The translations under genes were made by a program, and so were the position numbers. A stretch of DNA of 64,000 bases from Bryobacter aggregatus MPL3 (GTDB lineage Bacteria > Acidobacteriota > Terriglobia > Bryobacterales > Bryobacteraceae): assembly GCF_000702445.1 (NCBI RefSeq), contig NZ_JNIF01000003.1, forward strand, positions 4,030,001 to 4,094,000. The letters run 5' to 3'. Numbering within the stretch: position 1 is the stretch's first letter; every line of letters begins with the position of its first letter. Under the pieces are notes generated by a model. It was not told the DNA's origin and searched no databases. It was given only the letters and a program-made list of their open reading frames with translations. Below, one piece after another: positions 24,731-34,947 of the stretch.

Positions 24731-26493
24731 GTAATTTCGGCTTCAAGGACACACTCAAGAGTTCCGTCGACATTGTCCGCACGATTGGGGATTACATTCG
24801 TCTGCAAAAGATCGGCGGCAGTGCCCGCTACCGCGGACTCTGTCCCTTCCATCGCGAGAAGACTCCCAGCTTCTATGTGCATGCAGACCGCCAGTTCTAC
24901 AAATGCTTCGGCTGCGGCAAGGGGGGCGATGTCTTCAGTTTCGTCATGGAAATTGAAGGTATGGGCTTCTATGAAGCGCTCAAGCTGCTGGCCGAGAAGA
25001 ACGGCATCGAGATGCCCAAGCAGCGGGAAGACTTCGACCCGGAGAGCCGGAAGAAAGCCAGCATCCAGGATCTTCACGAAGTGGCTGCCAAGCATTTCCG
25101 CGACAACCTCTATGCGAGCGCGGGAGAACCGGGCCGCGGCTATCTCAACAAGCGTGGCATCGGCCAGAAGCTGGCTGAAGAATTCGGTCTGGGCTTCAGT
25201 GATCCCTCTGGCGGCCTCACCCGCCTCTTTGAGAAGCAGGGTGTCCCTGGGGAGTTGATGGAGCAGTCCGGCCTCTGCCTCAAACGGAACGATGGCCCCG
25301 GCTACTTCGACCGCTTTCGCAACCGGCTCATGTTCCCCATCTGGAATGAGAGCGGCAAAGTCATTGCCTTCGGAGGGCGCACTCTTGGCGACGATCAACC
25401 AAAGTATTTGAACTCACCAGAGACGCCGATCTACCGCAAGAGCCATGTCCTCTATAACCTCCACCATGCGAGAGAAGGCGCCCGCAAGTCCGGCCGGATG
25501 ATTCTTGTCGAAGGGTACATGGATGTCATCGGCGTGCATTCCGCTGGAGTGCGGGAAGTGGTCGCCAGTTGCGGCACCTCGCTTACCAACCTGCAAGTGC
25601 GTTCGATGAAGCGTCATGCCGACCGGGTCATCATCAACTTCGATCCGGACAATGCCGGTGCGAATGCGGCGGAGCGTAGCATCCAGATCCTGCTGGAAGA
25701 GAGCCTGCAGATTCGCGTCTGCTCTCTGCCCGGTGGTCTCGATCCTGACGAGTATGTAAAGGCACATGGTGCAGAAGCTTATCTCGCCGAACTGAACCGG
25801 AGCCCTGGTTACTTCCACTGGCTTGCCGACCGCGCCCGGTCCCGCTTTGACATGCGCGAAGCCGAAGGCCGGATGGAAGCCTTCCGCTTCCTGCTGCCCG
25901 CTATCCAGAAACTTCCGGACAAACTGGAGCGCCTCGCCGTGGTCGGTGACATGGCGGTCCATCTGCGCGTCGAGCCGGGTGTCGTCCTTGATCAATTTCG
26001 AAAAGCAGCCGGCGACCGCAATGCTGCAAAAGCAGTGCAGATTGCGCCGCAGCGTCACTTGCCCGATCTCGAGAAGGTGCTCATCCGTCTCTTGCTGCAT
26101 CATCCGGAAGCGCTGGCCGGATACTGTGACACCCTGCTCAGCATGGAAGGCTTTCCCAACTTGGAGAGTCATCACATCCTCGAAACGGCACTCAACATGC
26201 TGGCTGCCGATGGGGCCGTGGACTTCGCTGTCTTACAGTCCAAGCTCAGCGAAGCGGATGCAAACCTATTGGCCGCTCTGTTTTCTACCGATACGGAAGA
26301 TGTCGAGAAAATGCATGGAGACCCAGCAGCGCAGTTACGGGCTTGTCTCGAGAAACTTAGCTATGACCAACGGGAGCGGCATCGGAAAGACCTGAGAATG
26401 CAGGTGCGTGAGGCCGAGCAACGCGGCGACATGCCTGAGGCAATGCGCTTGATGGAATTGGAAAGAAACCTTGAGCGCGCGCAGAAGCATTAG
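24727..26493 (+). CDS. dnaG: DNA primase
   Basis: A 588-residue primase that lays RNA primers at the replication fork. The N-terminal CHC2 zinc site has Cys39, His42, Cys60 and Cys63 (LCPFHREKTPSF; YKCFGCGKGGD). The central Toprim catalytic core carries MILVEGYMDVIGVH and INFDPDNAGANAAERS, the metal-binding Glu and Asp residues. The remaining C-terminal 170 residues form the helicase-interacting region. GTG start overlaps the peptidase stop. It stands two genes before the sigma-70 gene, the conserved dnaG-rpoD pair of many bacteria. Confidence 0.97.
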   Translation: MSNFGFKDTLKSSVDIVRTIGDYIRLQKIGGSARYRGLCPFHREKTPSFYVHADRQFYKCFGCGKGGDVFSFVMEIEGMGFYEALKLLAEKNGIEMPKQREDFDPESRKKASIQDLHEVAAKHFRDNLYASAGEPGRGYLNKRGIGQKLAEEFGLGFSDPSGGLTRLFEKQGVPGELMEQSGLCLKRNDGPGYFDRFRNRLMFPIWNESGKVIAFGGRTLGDDQPKYLNSPETPIYRKSHVLYNLHHAREGARKSGRMILVEGYMDVIGVHSAGVREVVASCGTSLTNLQVRSMKRHADRVIINFDPDNAGANAAERSIQILLEESLQIRVCSLPGGLDPDEYVKAHGAEAYLAELNRSPGYFHWLADRARSRFDMREAEGRMEAFRFLLPAIQKLPDKLERLAVVGDMAVHLRVEPGVVLDQFRKAAGDRNAAKAVQIAPQRHLPDLEKVLIRLLLHHPEALAGYCDTLLSMEGFPNLESHHILETALNMLAADGAVDFAVLQSKLSEADANLLAALFSTDTEDVEKMHGDPAAQLRACLEKLSYDQRERHRKDLRMQVREAEQRGDMPEAMRLMELERNLERAQKH

Positions 26494-26587
26494 TCCGAGC
26501 TAGCCCCGCACCCCATTCTTACCGGCGTAAATTTTTGCTAGAGTGGGCCAAATAGTAAGTGCGTTTCAGGATTGAGTTTGGGGGGCT

Positions 26588-28225
26588 ATGGAAGAGGACT
26601 TCAGATCCGGCGATGAAATGAGCGAAGGTGTCGCTGAACAAGTGATCCGTCGCATTGATGAGTTGGAGTCGCTTGCTCCCGTGGAGGGCTTTGGGGAGCG
26701 CGATCCCGAGTCGGGTGACGAGGTTTCCCCTGAAGTCCCGGACGGGGAGGAAGTTCTCGATGTCGTCGACAAGACCAATGATCCGGTTCGCATGTATTTA
26801 CGCGAAATGGGAACTGTGGCTCTTCTCACTCGCGAAGGTGAGATTGCGCTCGCCCGCAAAATCGAGCGGGGCCAAAAGACTGTACTCCGGGCCCTCTCCC
26901 GTTCCTCTCTTGTAGTCGGTGAGATGATTCTGCTGGGGCAGGAACTTGAGCAAGGCGAAGTATCAATCTATGATCTATTGAGCCTGAGCGACAGCGCGGG
27001 CATCGATGGCGACATCACCGAAGAGGAGATCGAAGAGATCGAAGAGGACACGGCGCGGCCCGAACAGGAAGCCTTTCTGCTCAGCATCGCCGAAGTCGGG
27101 CGTCTTGCCCGCCGCGCGCAGCAGACGCGCCAGAAGCTCAGCTCGATCTCGCGCGGGATGAAGCCGAAGGAGCACCGCAAGCTTCGCTTCCTGCTGGCTC
27201 GCACGATTGTCGAGGCCTCGCGCGAAATCCGCAAGCACAGCCTCAGCTCCTGGCTGATGCATCGCTTCATGACCTGTTTGCGCAAGACTGTCGAACAACT
27301 GAAGTCGCATGAGTGGGAACTCAGCCGGCTGCAGCGGCGGGCCGAGGAGATGAAGATTGGTGCCGATTACCGCAAAGACATCAAGCTGCTCACCACACGG
27401 ATCCAGCAGATCGAAGAAGAATCCGGTGCCAGCGCGCTCGAACTGAAACGGACCCTGCAGATTGTCGATCGCAGCGAGGCCGAAGCGCTCGTTGCCAAGA
27501 AGCAGCTCATCGAGGCCAATCTGCGTCTGGTGGTCTCCATCGCCAAGCGCTATACCAACCGCGGGCTACAGTTCCTTGATCTCATCCAGGAAGGCAACAT
27601 CGGGCTCATGCGAGCAGTGGAGAAGTTCGATCACCGCCGCGGCTTCAAATTCTCGACCTATGCCACCTGGTGGGTTCGCCAGGCGATCACCCGCGCGATT
27701 GCCGATCAGGCGCGCACCATCCGTGTGCCGGTCCACATGATCGAGACCATCAACAAGATCATCCGCACCCAGCGCGCCATGCAGCAGGAACTCGGGCGGG
27801 AGGCCAGCAACGAAGAACTGGCCCGGCGCCTCGAGTTGCCGCTCCACAAGGTCCGCAAGATCCTGCGCATCGCCCAGGAGCCGATTTCGCTCGAAACTCC
27901 GGTTGGTGAAGAAGAAGAGTCGCATCTTGGCGATTTCCTGGTCGACCAGCGGATGGGTTCGCCCTCCGACGCCGTCATTAACCTCAATCTGCGCGAGCAG
28001 ACGGCGGAAGTCCTAAAGACGCTCAGCCCGCGCGAAGAAAAAATCGTTAAAATGCGCTTTGGTCTCCAAGACGGCAGCGAGCACACTCTCGAAGAGGTGG
28101 GGGCTTATTTTGCCGTCACACGGGAACGCATCCGGCAAATCGAGGCGAAGGCTCTCCGAAAGCTCCGTCATCCCAGCCGAAGCTACCGCTTGAAGACCTT
28201 TTTGGAAAAACAGAACAAAGAGTAG
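26588..28225 (+). CDS. rpoD: RNA polymerase primary sigma factor
   Basis: A 545-residue sigma-70 factor. An acidic N-terminal segment (1-60) precedes region 1.2 ([21 protein letters not shown], about 63-83). There is a long non-conserved insertion (about 110-290), then region 2 with the core- and -10-binding segment [43 protein letters not shown] and [15 protein letters not shown]. Region 3 ([14 protein letters not shown]) and region 4 ([33 protein letters not shown]) complete it, so it should read ordinary -35/-10 promoters. Start ATG 26588 follows a GGGGGG run. The spacer to dnaG is 94 bp. Confidence 0.97.
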   Translation: MEEDFRSGDEMSEGVAEQVIRRIDELESLAPVEGFGERDPESGDEVSPEVPDGEEVLDVVDKTNDPVRMYLREMGTVALLTREGEIALARKIERGQKTVLRALSRSSLVVGEMILLGQELEQGEVSIYDLLSLSDSAGIDGDITEEEIEEIEEDTARPEQEAFLLSIAEVGRLARRAQQTRQKLSSISRGMKPKEHRKLRFLLARTIVEASREIRKHSLSSWLMHRFMTCLRKTVEQLKSHEWELSRLQRRAEEMKIGADYRKDIKLLTTRIQQIEEESGASALELKRTLQIVDRSEAEALVAKKQLIEANLRLVVSIAKRYTNRGLQFLDLIQEGNIGLMRAVEKFDHRRGFKFSTYATWWVRQAITRAIADQARTIRVPVHMIETINKIIRTQRAMQQELGREASNEELARRLELPLHKVRKILRIAQEPISLETPVGEEEESHLGDFLVDQRMGSPSDAVINLNLREQTAEVLKTLSPREEKIVKMRFGLQDGSEHTLEEVGAYFAVTRERIRQIEAKALRKLRHPSRSYRLKTFLEKQNKE

Positions 28226-28319
28226 CGGACTCCTCTAGTAGCTTAGCTAGGGCGATCTAAGAGATTTGCCGTATTCCGCGATTCTTTGTTTCAGGCGATG
28301 GGAACATAGAAGAACTGAT

Positions 28320-29882
28320 ATGGCTGAATGGAACTCTCTCTTTGACGACGCCCAGCGACAGGCTGGCGAGCAGTTTGAAGCAGCCTGGAAGCTGCATGTA
28401 GACCGTGTTGCGGAAACCCTCGAAAGCGGCTGGCGCGAGAACATCGCGCGGGTCGTCGAGCAACGCTTCACGAGCCTGAAAGAAGAGCTCAGCGCGGCGA
28501 CGGAAGCCAGCCTCGCCGCACAGCTCGAAGAACAAGTCGCACAGCGTCTCGATGCGGAATGGCACACTCGGCTCGCCGAGCATCAGGCCCAGTCGATCAA
28601 CGAAGAGTTCGATCGCCGCGTTCAAGAAACGGTAGCGGACCGCCTGGAGGAACGTCTGCAGCAGGAATTGCCCGGGCGGATGGAGCAGGCCGTGCAGGAG
28701 CAGCTTGCGGCGCGTCTGGAGGACGAGGTTGCTCTTCGTCTGGCCCAGATTCTTCCTTGGCACATCGAGAATGGCGTGCAGGACAAGCTCAGTGAGATTC
28801 TCCCCGAGCGTGTACAGGAAAGCGTCGCCAACCGCCTGGCGGAAGAGATTCCGGTCCGTCTTGCTGCCGAGCGGGAAGTCTGGGATGCCGAGTTCCTCCC
28901 GCTTGTGGAACAAACCAAAGAGGAAACGGCCACCCGGACACGCGATGCTGCCCGCCGGGAATTGGGGCAGCAATTGAGCCAAGCAATTCGCGTCTTCCGC
29001 CAGGCGGTTGACGGTGCGGAGTGGAAAGAAGCGCTGCTCGATGCCGTGCAGCCCTTCTGCGCACTTACCGCCCTCTTCCTGGTCACGAAAGATCGCTTCA
29101 GTCTGGAAGGCGTTCGCGGCGTGGTGGGGGAATTGGAGACCAACTTTGCGCTCGAATTCGAAGAGGCCGCTGCGTTCCACAATGCGCTCGAATCGAAAGA
29201 CATCGTGGTTGCCGTCCGGAGCGATTCCGAAGTTTCGCCCTATGTCATGAGCCTCCGTCCCGATGCGACACCCGGCAAGTGCTACCTCTTCCCGGTTCTG
29301 GTCGGGGATGTGGTGACGGCGCTGCTCTATCTGGAACCCGCGGCGCAGCCCCTCGAAATGGGCGCGGTGGAAACGCTGGTGACCGCCGCCGGCCTGACGC
29401 TGCAGAGCATTCGTTCGGCCCGTGCGGTGCAGTCTTCGAGCCTCGTCAATATTGCTTCCGCGCTCAATCCGGAGGATCGTGATTCCTATCGGGACGATCC
29501 ATTTGTCCCGGTGCCGGTCGGCGCCTTTGCCGTGAATGGTGACGGCACGCCAGCGGCAGAAATTGTTCCCGAGCGCAGCTTCAATTGGGATGAACTCACC
29601 CAGGAACAGCGGGAACTGCACATGCGCGCCCAGCGCTTTGCTCGTGTCCAGGTGGCCGAAATGCGTCTCTATAAGGATGATGCGGTCAAGGCTGGCCGGC
29701 GCGACGCCAACATCTACCTCCGTCTGAAGACCGAGATCGACGAGGCGCGCGAACGTTATTTGTCCCAGTTCCTCGATGGGCAACAGCACATGCGAGACTA
29801 TCTACATGGGGAACTTGTCGAGACGCTGGCCATCGACAATCCGCAACTTATGGGACCCGATTACCCTGGTTCGCTCGTCTAA
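28320..29882 (+). CDS. Unknown protein: long helical repeat region plus GAF-like part
   Basis: A 520-residue cytoplasmic protein that I cannot name. Residues 1-210 are almost wholly charged amphipathic helix, rich in Glu, Gln, Leu, Arg, with a loose repeat of the type 'VQ..VA.RLEE.L...LP.R.EQAVQE', suggesting a coiled coil or a shell-binding helix bundle. Residues about 235-390 look like a GAF or similar sensor fold (EALLDAVQPFCALTALFLVTKDRFSL; YLFPVLVGDVVTALLYLEP). The last 130 residues are again helical. Start 28320 is chosen over an earlier in-frame ATG because it begins the conserved-looking helix. It lies between rpoD and a lytic transglycosylase, 7 bp before the latter. Confidence 0.75.
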   Translation: MAEWNSLFDDAQRQAGEQFEAAWKLHVDRVAETLESGWRENIARVVEQRFTSLKEELSAATEASLAAQLEEQVAQRLDAEWHTRLAEHQAQSINEEFDRRVQETVADRLEERLQQELPGRMEQAVQEQLAARLEDEVALRLAQILPWHIENGVQDKLSEILPERVQESVANRLAEEIPVRLAAEREVWDAEFLPLVEQTKEETATRTRDAARRELGQQLSQAIRVFRQAVDGAEWKEALLDAVQPFCALTALFLVTKDRFSLEGVRGVVGELETNFALEFEEAAAFHNALESKDIVVAVRSDSEVSPYVMSLRPDATPGKCYLFPVLVGDVVTALLYLEPAAQPLEMGAVETLVTAAGLTLQSIRSARAVQSSSLVNIASALNPEDRDSYRDDPFVPVPVGAFAVNGDGTPAAEIVPERSFNWDELTQEQRELHMRAQRFARVQVAEMRLYKDDAVKAGRRDANIYLRLKTEIDEARERYLSQFLDGQQHMRDYLHGELVETLAIDNPQLMGPDYPGSLV

Positions 29883-29889
29883 TGGGTGG

Positions 29890-32028
29890 ATGAAGTATTC
29901 GCTACTCCTCGTTGCAGTTGCACTCAGCGCACAAACTCTCGAACCGATCGCTAAGGAATTCCGGGAGCGTCCTACGCCTCCCACTCGCGCCAAACTGGAG
30001 CAATTCCTCATCAAACATCCGAAGGATCAGGAGGGCGCCTTGGCGCGCCTCCTGCTCTACAATGGCGATCCTGGTCCTGCCTCGCTCGAGAAGCTGCGCG
30101 CCGCGCGAAGCTATCTGAAGGAGATCTCGGATTACGTCGATTGGATGATCGCCTCGACGGAATTCACGGCCCGTGACTTCAAATCCGCTCTCGAAGACGC
30201 AGAGCGTGTCTTGGAAGTCCACGAGTCGCCGCTGGCCCCGCGCGCCGCCCTGCTCGCGCTGAAGAGTGCCCGGGAGCTTGGCGAGAAGGACAAGCTCGCC
30301 AGTCTGCTCAAGAAGCACCAGAAGCTCCTGTCTCCATCGCAGATCGCCTTCTATTCGTCGCTGAACGCAAAGCCGGAAGAATCGCGGCGTCTGCTGGCGC
30401 AGGTCCTGTCACAGTCTCCGAAATCTGCCGAGGCCTCCGAAGCTGTCAAATTGCTGCCGCTTAGCGACCTAAGCCCTGCCGAGCGCCTCGATCGCGCCTA
30501 CAAGCTGCTGGATCAAAGCGATCCCACCGCGGCGCGCGCCGAACTGGTCGCGCTGCTCCCCAAGCTCACCGGACCGGCGCTCGATCTGGCCAAGGTTCGC
30601 ATCGGCGTCTGTGATTACCGGCTCCGTCGCGACACCGCGCAAGCCACGCTCCAGGCAACCCAGGTAGCTGACGGCGAAGCCGACGCGGAACGCCTCTTCT
30701 ACACGCTCCTCGCGGCACGCCGTGCGAAGTCCTACGACGCGATGGGCAGCTCGATGGAGCAGCTCAATAAGAAATATCCCAAGTCCAGCTTCCGTCTCGA
30801 AGCGCTGGCCAACGCGGCGGGCCAATTCTGGGTCATGGGCCAAAACGCAAAGAGCATGCCGCTTTATGAGGCTTGCTCGCTCGACTTCGCCGCCCGTCCG
30901 GAAGCCCGGGAATGTGACTGGAAGCTTGCCGTCCAGAGCTACATCCTTCGCCGGCCCGATGCCGAAGCTCGTCTCGGCAACTATCTCGCCGCAGATCCCA
31001 CAGGGGACCACAACTCGGCTGCTCTCTACTTCCTGGGCCGCGCCGCCGAGGCGCGCAAGGACAAGCCTGCCGCCAAGACCTACTACCAGCGCGCGATCGA
31101 CCTCTTCCCGAATCATTTCTACGCCGAACTCTGCCGCGAGCGCATCGCCCAGGCGGGCCTCGGCACGCAGGCGCTCAGCCCCACGGTGGAGGCGCAGCTC
31201 CGCGACATCAGCTTTCCCGTCCCACAGAACCAGCTCAGTTTTGATGCGAATTCCAATACCCGCCGCCGCATCGCCCGCGCCGAATTGCTGGCCCGCGGAG
31301 CGCTTTACGATTACGCCGAACTGGAGTTGAGAAACGACGCACGTTTGCACAACCAGGCGCATCTCCTGGCCATGGCGGCGGCCCAGATGGCCACGCGCCG
31401 CGGCGCTCCGGACCAGGGCATCCGCTACATGAAGAGCATCTTCCCGGCCTATCTCAGCCTGCCGCTCAACGCGACCACGCTGCCGCTCTGGAAACTGGCT
31501 TATCCGCTGCCTTACAAGGATCCGCTCCTCACCTATTCGTATAAGAACGACCTCGATCCGTATCTGCTCGCCGGGCTCATCCGGCAGGAAAGCGAGTTCA
31601 GCGCCAAGGTTCTTTCTCGCGCCAATGCGCACGGCCTTACGCAGATCATGCCCGCTACGGGCCGGGATCTCGCCCGCCGTCTCGGCATCAAGGGCTTCAG
31701 CAACAAGATGCTCCTCGATCCCACGGTGAACCTGCAGATGGGCAGCCTCTATCTGAAGAGCCTTGTCACCAGCCTCAACGGTAGTCTCGAACAGGCCCTC
31801 GCCAGCTACAACGCAGGCAAGGGGCGTGTCACCGAATGGCTCGGCCGTGGCGAGTATAGCGACCCCGCCGAGTTCATCGAATCGATTCCCTTCACGGAGA
31901 CGCGCGGTTATGTCCAGAGCGTCATCCGCAATGCGGGTGTCTACCGCCGTCTTTACGCGACTCCTTCGCCCGGTTTACCATCGGAAAATGGTGATTCCAA
32001 CGGTACGCAGCGGCGTCCAGCAAAGTAG
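29890..32028 (+). CDS. Soluble lytic murein transglycosylase
   Basis: A 712-residue exported peptidoglycan-cleaving enzyme of the Slt70 type. A short signal peptide (MKYSLLLVAVALSAQ) is followed by about 550 residues of helical TPR-like superhelix (for example AALYFLGRAAEARKDKPAAKTYYQRAIDLFPNHFY) and a C-terminal SLT domain (about 560-690): GLIRQESEF with the catalytic Glu, AHGLTQIMPATG, LASYNAGKGRV. The ATG at 29890 is preceded by GGGTGG. It cuts the glycan between MurNAc and GlcNAc to give anhydromuropeptides. The 3' end overlaps the aminotransferase gene by 41 bp. Confidence 0.93.
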   Translation: MKYSLLLVAVALSAQTLEPIAKEFRERPTPPTRAKLEQFLIKHPKDQEGALARLLLYNGDPGPASLEKLRAARSYLKEISDYVDWMIASTEFTARDFKSALEDAERVLEVHESPLAPRAALLALKSARELGEKDKLASLLKKHQKLLSPSQIAFYSSLNAKPEESRRLLAQVLSQSPKSAEASEAVKLLPLSDLSPAERLDRAYKLLDQSDPTAARAELVALLPKLTGPALDLAKVRIGVCDYRLRRDTAQATLQATQVADGEADAERLFYTLLAARRAKSYDAMGSSMEQLNKKYPKSSFRLEALANAAGQFWVMGQNAKSMPLYEACSLDFAARPEARECDWKLAVQSYILRRPDAEARLGNYLAADPTGDHNSAALYFLGRAAEARKDKPAAKTYYQRAIDLFPNHFYAELCRERIAQAGLGTQALSPTVEAQLRDISFPVPQNQLSFDANSNTRRRIARAELLARGALYDYAELELRNDARLHNQAHLLAMAAAQMATRRGAPDQGIRYMKSIFPAYLSLPLNATTLPLWKLAYPLPYKDPLLTYSYKNDLDPYLLAGLIRQESEFSAKVLSRANAHGLTQIMPATGRDLARRLGIKGFSNKMLLDPTVNLQMGSLYLKSLVTSLNGSLEQALASYNAGKGRVTEWLGRGEYSDPAEFIESIPFTETRGYVQSVIRNAGVYRRLYATPSPGLPSENGDSNGTQRRPAK

Positions 32029-33202
32029 CAACATCGATCGGCGTCCGCGCTTTGCCTCCCAGCGCACCGGCCACTTCGTCGAAAGCGTGATCCGCGAGAT
32101 GTCCCGCCTGGCCATCCAGCATGGCGCGGTCAATCTCGCGCAGGGCTTTCCGGACTTCCCCGCGCCCGCCAGCATCAAGCAGGCGGCCATCGAAGCCATC
32201 GACGCGGACATCAATCAATATTCGGTCACCTGGGGCGCCAAGCCCCTGCGGGACGCGATCGCCAGAAAGTACCAGGACAGCTACCAGCTCCCAATCAATC
32301 CTGATCGCGAGATCACTGTCACCTGCGGCGCCACCGAAGCAATGATCGCTACGCTTCTCGCTACCACCAACCCCGGCGACGAAGTCATTGTCTTTGAGCC
32401 CTTCTACGAAAACTATTTTCCCGATACCCAACTCTGCGGCGCCACCCGCAAGCTGGTCACGCTGCACGCCCCGGACTGGAGCTTCGATCCGGACGAGCTG
32501 CGCCGTGCCTTCTCCGCCAAGACCAAAGCGATCATCCTCAACACGCCAAACAACCCCACCGGCCGCGTGTTTACTCTCGAAGAACTCACCACCATCGCCG
32601 AATTGTGCCAGGAATTCGATACCCTTGCCATCACCGACGAGATCTACGAACACATCCTCTACGACGGCCTGCAGCACATCCCCCTCCTGAGTCTTCCTGG
32701 AATGCGGGAGCGCACCGTGCTCATCAACTCGATGTCCAAGACCTATTCCGTCACAGGTTGGCGTGTCGGCTGGACCATCGCTGCGCCGGATCTGACGGAA
32801 TCCATCCGCAAGGTGCACGACTTCCTCACCGTCGGCGCGGCTTCACCCCTGCAGCAAGCCGGGGTCCACGCACTTGCCTCCAGCAACGAATATTACGCCG
32901 AGCTCTCGACGCACTACGGCGAGCGCCGCGACCTCATTCTCGACATCCTTTCCTCGGCCGGCTTCAAGCCTCTCAAGCCCCAGGGTGCCTATTACGTCAT
33001 GGCGGAAATCAAAGACTTCCGCTTTGAGAACGATCGCGCCTTCGCCCGTCATCTCGTCGAAAAGGTGGGAGTCTCCTGTGTTCCGGGCTCCAGCTTCTTT
33101 GAAACGCCTGGCGTCGGCGACCAGTGGGTTCGCTTCTGCTTCTGTAAGAAAATCGAAACGCTCGAAGCGGCTCGCGAGCGCCTGCAGAAGTGGGTGGCTT
33201 AG
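31988..33202 (+). CDS. PLP-dependent aminotransferase, class I
   Basis: A 404-residue fold-type-I aminotransferase, closest in character to kynurenine/glutamine- or methionine-specific enzymes (QGFPDFPAP near residue 50; SVTWGAKPLRDAI). The PLP lysine is in SMSKTYSVTGWRVGW (about residue 245), and NTPNNPTGRVF and TDEIYEHILYDG bind the cofactor. The start at 31988 gives the usual N-terminal length; an internal ATG at 32098 is less likely because it would remove the conserved lead helix. It overlaps the upstream transglycosylase, so it is co-transcribed. Donor and acceptor are uncertain. Confidence 0.9.
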   Translation: MVIPTVRSGVQQSSNIDRRPRFASQRTGHFVESVIREMSRLAIQHGAVNLAQGFPDFPAPASIKQAAIEAIDADINQYSVTWGAKPLRDAIARKYQDSYQLPINPDREITVTCGATEAMIATLLATTNPGDEVIVFEPFYENYFPDTQLCGATRKLVTLHAPDWSFDPDELRRAFSAKTKAIILNTPNNPTGRVFTLEELTTIAELCQEFDTLAITDEIYEHILYDGLQHIPLLSLPGMRERTVLINSMSKTYSVTGWRVGWTIAAPDLTESIRKVHDFLTVGAASPLQQAGVHALASSNEYYAELSTHYGERRDLILDILSSAGFKPLKPQGAYYVMAEIKDFRFENDRAFARHLVEKVGVSCVPGSSFFETPGVGDQWVRFCFCKKIETLEAARERLQKWVA

Positions 33203-33203
33203 G

Positions 33204-33584
33204 ATGTTTGCGCAGTTTCTCATCCCCCAATCGACAATTACGGCCAACGGGAGCGGCGCGGCGGTTGCGCTGCATGCGGCGGCTGGCGCTTTGCTGCAAC
33301 TGACTCTGGTGATTGAAAAGATCGTCGAACAGCAGTCGCTGGAGATCCACATTGAAGGCTCTGCAGACGGCGCCACCTGGGCGGAAAAACCTCTTCTGGT
33401 CTTTCCGCAAAAATTCTACACCGGCCAATCGGCGCTGCTGCTTGATCTCGCGGCGCACCCTGAAATCACGCAGGTCCGGGCCACCTGGAAGGCGCACCGC
33501 TGGGGCAGGGGAGAGCTCACACCGCATTTTGGGGTGTACCTGTTTGCCGAGGCCCATGCGTCGCTTAAGCTAGACTCCAAATAG
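33204..33584 (+). CDS. Small protein of unknown function
   Basis: A 126-residue protein beginning one base after the aminotransferase stop. It is mostly hydrophobic beta-strand (VALHAAAGALLQLTLVIEKI; LEIHIEGSADGATW; PLLVFPQKFYTGQSALLLDL), suggesting a beta-sandwich domain of the kind used in secreted or structural proteins, but there is no signal peptide. I do not recognise the family. It is translated in the operon with the aminotransferase and ends 5 bp before the cyclophilin gene. Confidence 0.6.
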   Translation: MFAQFLIPQSTITANGSGAAVALHAAAGALLQLTLVIEKIVEQQSLEIHIEGSADGATWAEKPLLVFPQKFYTGQSALLLDLAAHPEITQVRATWKAHRWGRGELTPHFGVYLFAEAHASLKLDSK

Positions 33585-33589
33585 TTCCC

Positions 33590-34942
33590 ATGCTTCGTCT
33601 TTCTTTCCTCTTCTGCTGTGCCCTTTTCACCGTTTTGGGCCAAACCACATCTGGACCCACGGTCCGCTTTGAAACGAATCTGGGCAACATCGATGTGTTG
33701 CTGCTCCCAGGTTCTGCCCCAAAAACCGTAGAGAACTTCCTGGCCTATATGAAAAAGGGCGCTTACAACAACAGCGTTTTCCACCGCTCCGTTCCCGGTT
33801 TCATCGTTCAGGGTGGCGGCTTCCAGGCGACCCTGCCGGGGCTTCCCGCGATTGCCCAATCGGCAGCGGTGGTCAACGAGTTCAAAGAGTCCAATATCCG
33901 TGGCACCATCGCGATGGCAAAGCTGGGTGACGATCCAAACAGTGCCACCAACCAATGGTTTTTCAATCTTGCCAACAATGCGGCCAATTTGAATGGACAG
34001 AATGGCGGCTTCACCGTCTTTGGCCGCGTCGTCGACAATGCGAGCCTTTCTGTGATGGATAAGATTGCCGCGATCAATGTTCCCAGTCCCGGCCCCCTGG
34101 CCTCGCCCTTCGATCAGATTCCCCTCATCGCCTATTCCGGCGGCACAGTCCAGCAGTCCAATCTGGTCATTGTGACGAAGATCTCGGAGATCCCCACGCA
34201 GCCTGCGCCCTCCATCAGTGACGGTGGCGTTGTCTCGGCCACCGCCTTTGGCGCATACAGTTCTGCTGCCCCCGGATCCTTCCTGGAGATCTATGGCTCG
34301 AACCTTGCTGGCGAGGTGACGCGAGGTTGGAGTTCCGATGACTTTACCAACAACACCGCCCCCACCTCGCTCGAAGGGGTGAGCGTTACCGTTGGTGGCC
34401 AGCGCGCCTTTGTCACCTATGTCAGCCCGACACAGGTCAACGTGCAAGTGCCTGCCACTGTTTCTGTCGGCATCGGTCTTCCGGTCGTTGTGACCTATAA
34501 GACGCAGCAAAGCGCTCAGGTCTTCATCGATATGAAGCTGCTCAACGGTGGTCTGCTCGCTCCGGCCAGCTACATCATTGGGGGCAAGCAGTTTGTCTAT
34601 GCAGCCCATGCAGATGGCAATCCGGTCAATGCCGCTTCTCCTGCCAAGCCCGGCGAAACGATCATCTTCTATGGCACTGGCTTCGGCAGCATGTCGCCCT
34701 TCAACATTCCGATTGCCGGCCAGATTGCCACCGCCTTAGGCACCCTGCAATACAAAACGCTCTGGAAGATCGGTGGCGCGGATGCAAGCGTCAGCTTCCA
34801 AGGTGTCACGCCGGGCTTCGTCGGGCTCTACCAGTTCAATGTGACGGTTCCGCCGGATGCGAACACAGGCGACCTCAGCCTCGAGGTCACTCAAAACAAC
34901 AAGGCTCTCCCGCAGACCTTGTTGCTTCCGGTCCGACGCTAA
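33590..34942 (+). CDS. Exported cyclophilin-type peptidyl-prolyl isomerase with Soli_cterm domain
   Basis: A 450-residue exported protein. After the signal peptide (1-16, ending FTVLGQ) comes a cyclophilin domain (about 20-190): VRFETNLGNIDVLLLPG, FHRSVPGFIVQGGGF, GTIAMAKLGDDPNSATNQWFFN, FTVFGRVVD. The C-terminal 230 residues are the TIGR03437 'Solibacter C-terminal' domain, beginning GAYSSAAPGSFLEIYGSNLA and with PTQVNVQVPA and PGETIIFYGTGFG. That domain is lineage-specific and of unknown role, so this is an Acidobacteriota marker. It should catalyse proline isomerisation outside the cytoplasm. A terminator follows. Confidence 0.93.
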   Translation: MLRLSFLFCCALFTVLGQTTSGPTVRFETNLGNIDVLLLPGSAPKTVENFLAYMKKGAYNNSVFHRSVPGFIVQGGGFQATLPGLPAIAQSAAVVNEFKESNIRGTIAMAKLGDDPNSATNQWFFNLANNAANLNGQNGGFTVFGRVVDNASLSVMDKIAAINVPSPGPLASPFDQIPLIAYSGGTVQQSNLVIVTKISEIPTQPAPSISDGGVVSATAFGAYSSAAPGSFLEIYGSNLAGEVTRGWSSDDFTNNTAPTSLEGVSVTVGGQRAFVTYVSPTQVNVQVPATVSVGIGLPVVVTYKTQQSAQVFIDMKLLNGGLLAPASYIIGGKQFVYAAHADGNPVNAASPAKPGETIIFYGTGFGSMSPFNIPIAGQIATALGTLQYKTLWKIGGADASVSFQGVTPGFVGLYQFNVTVPPDANTGDLSLEVTQNNKALPQTLLLPVRR

Positions 34943-34947
34943 GTCCC

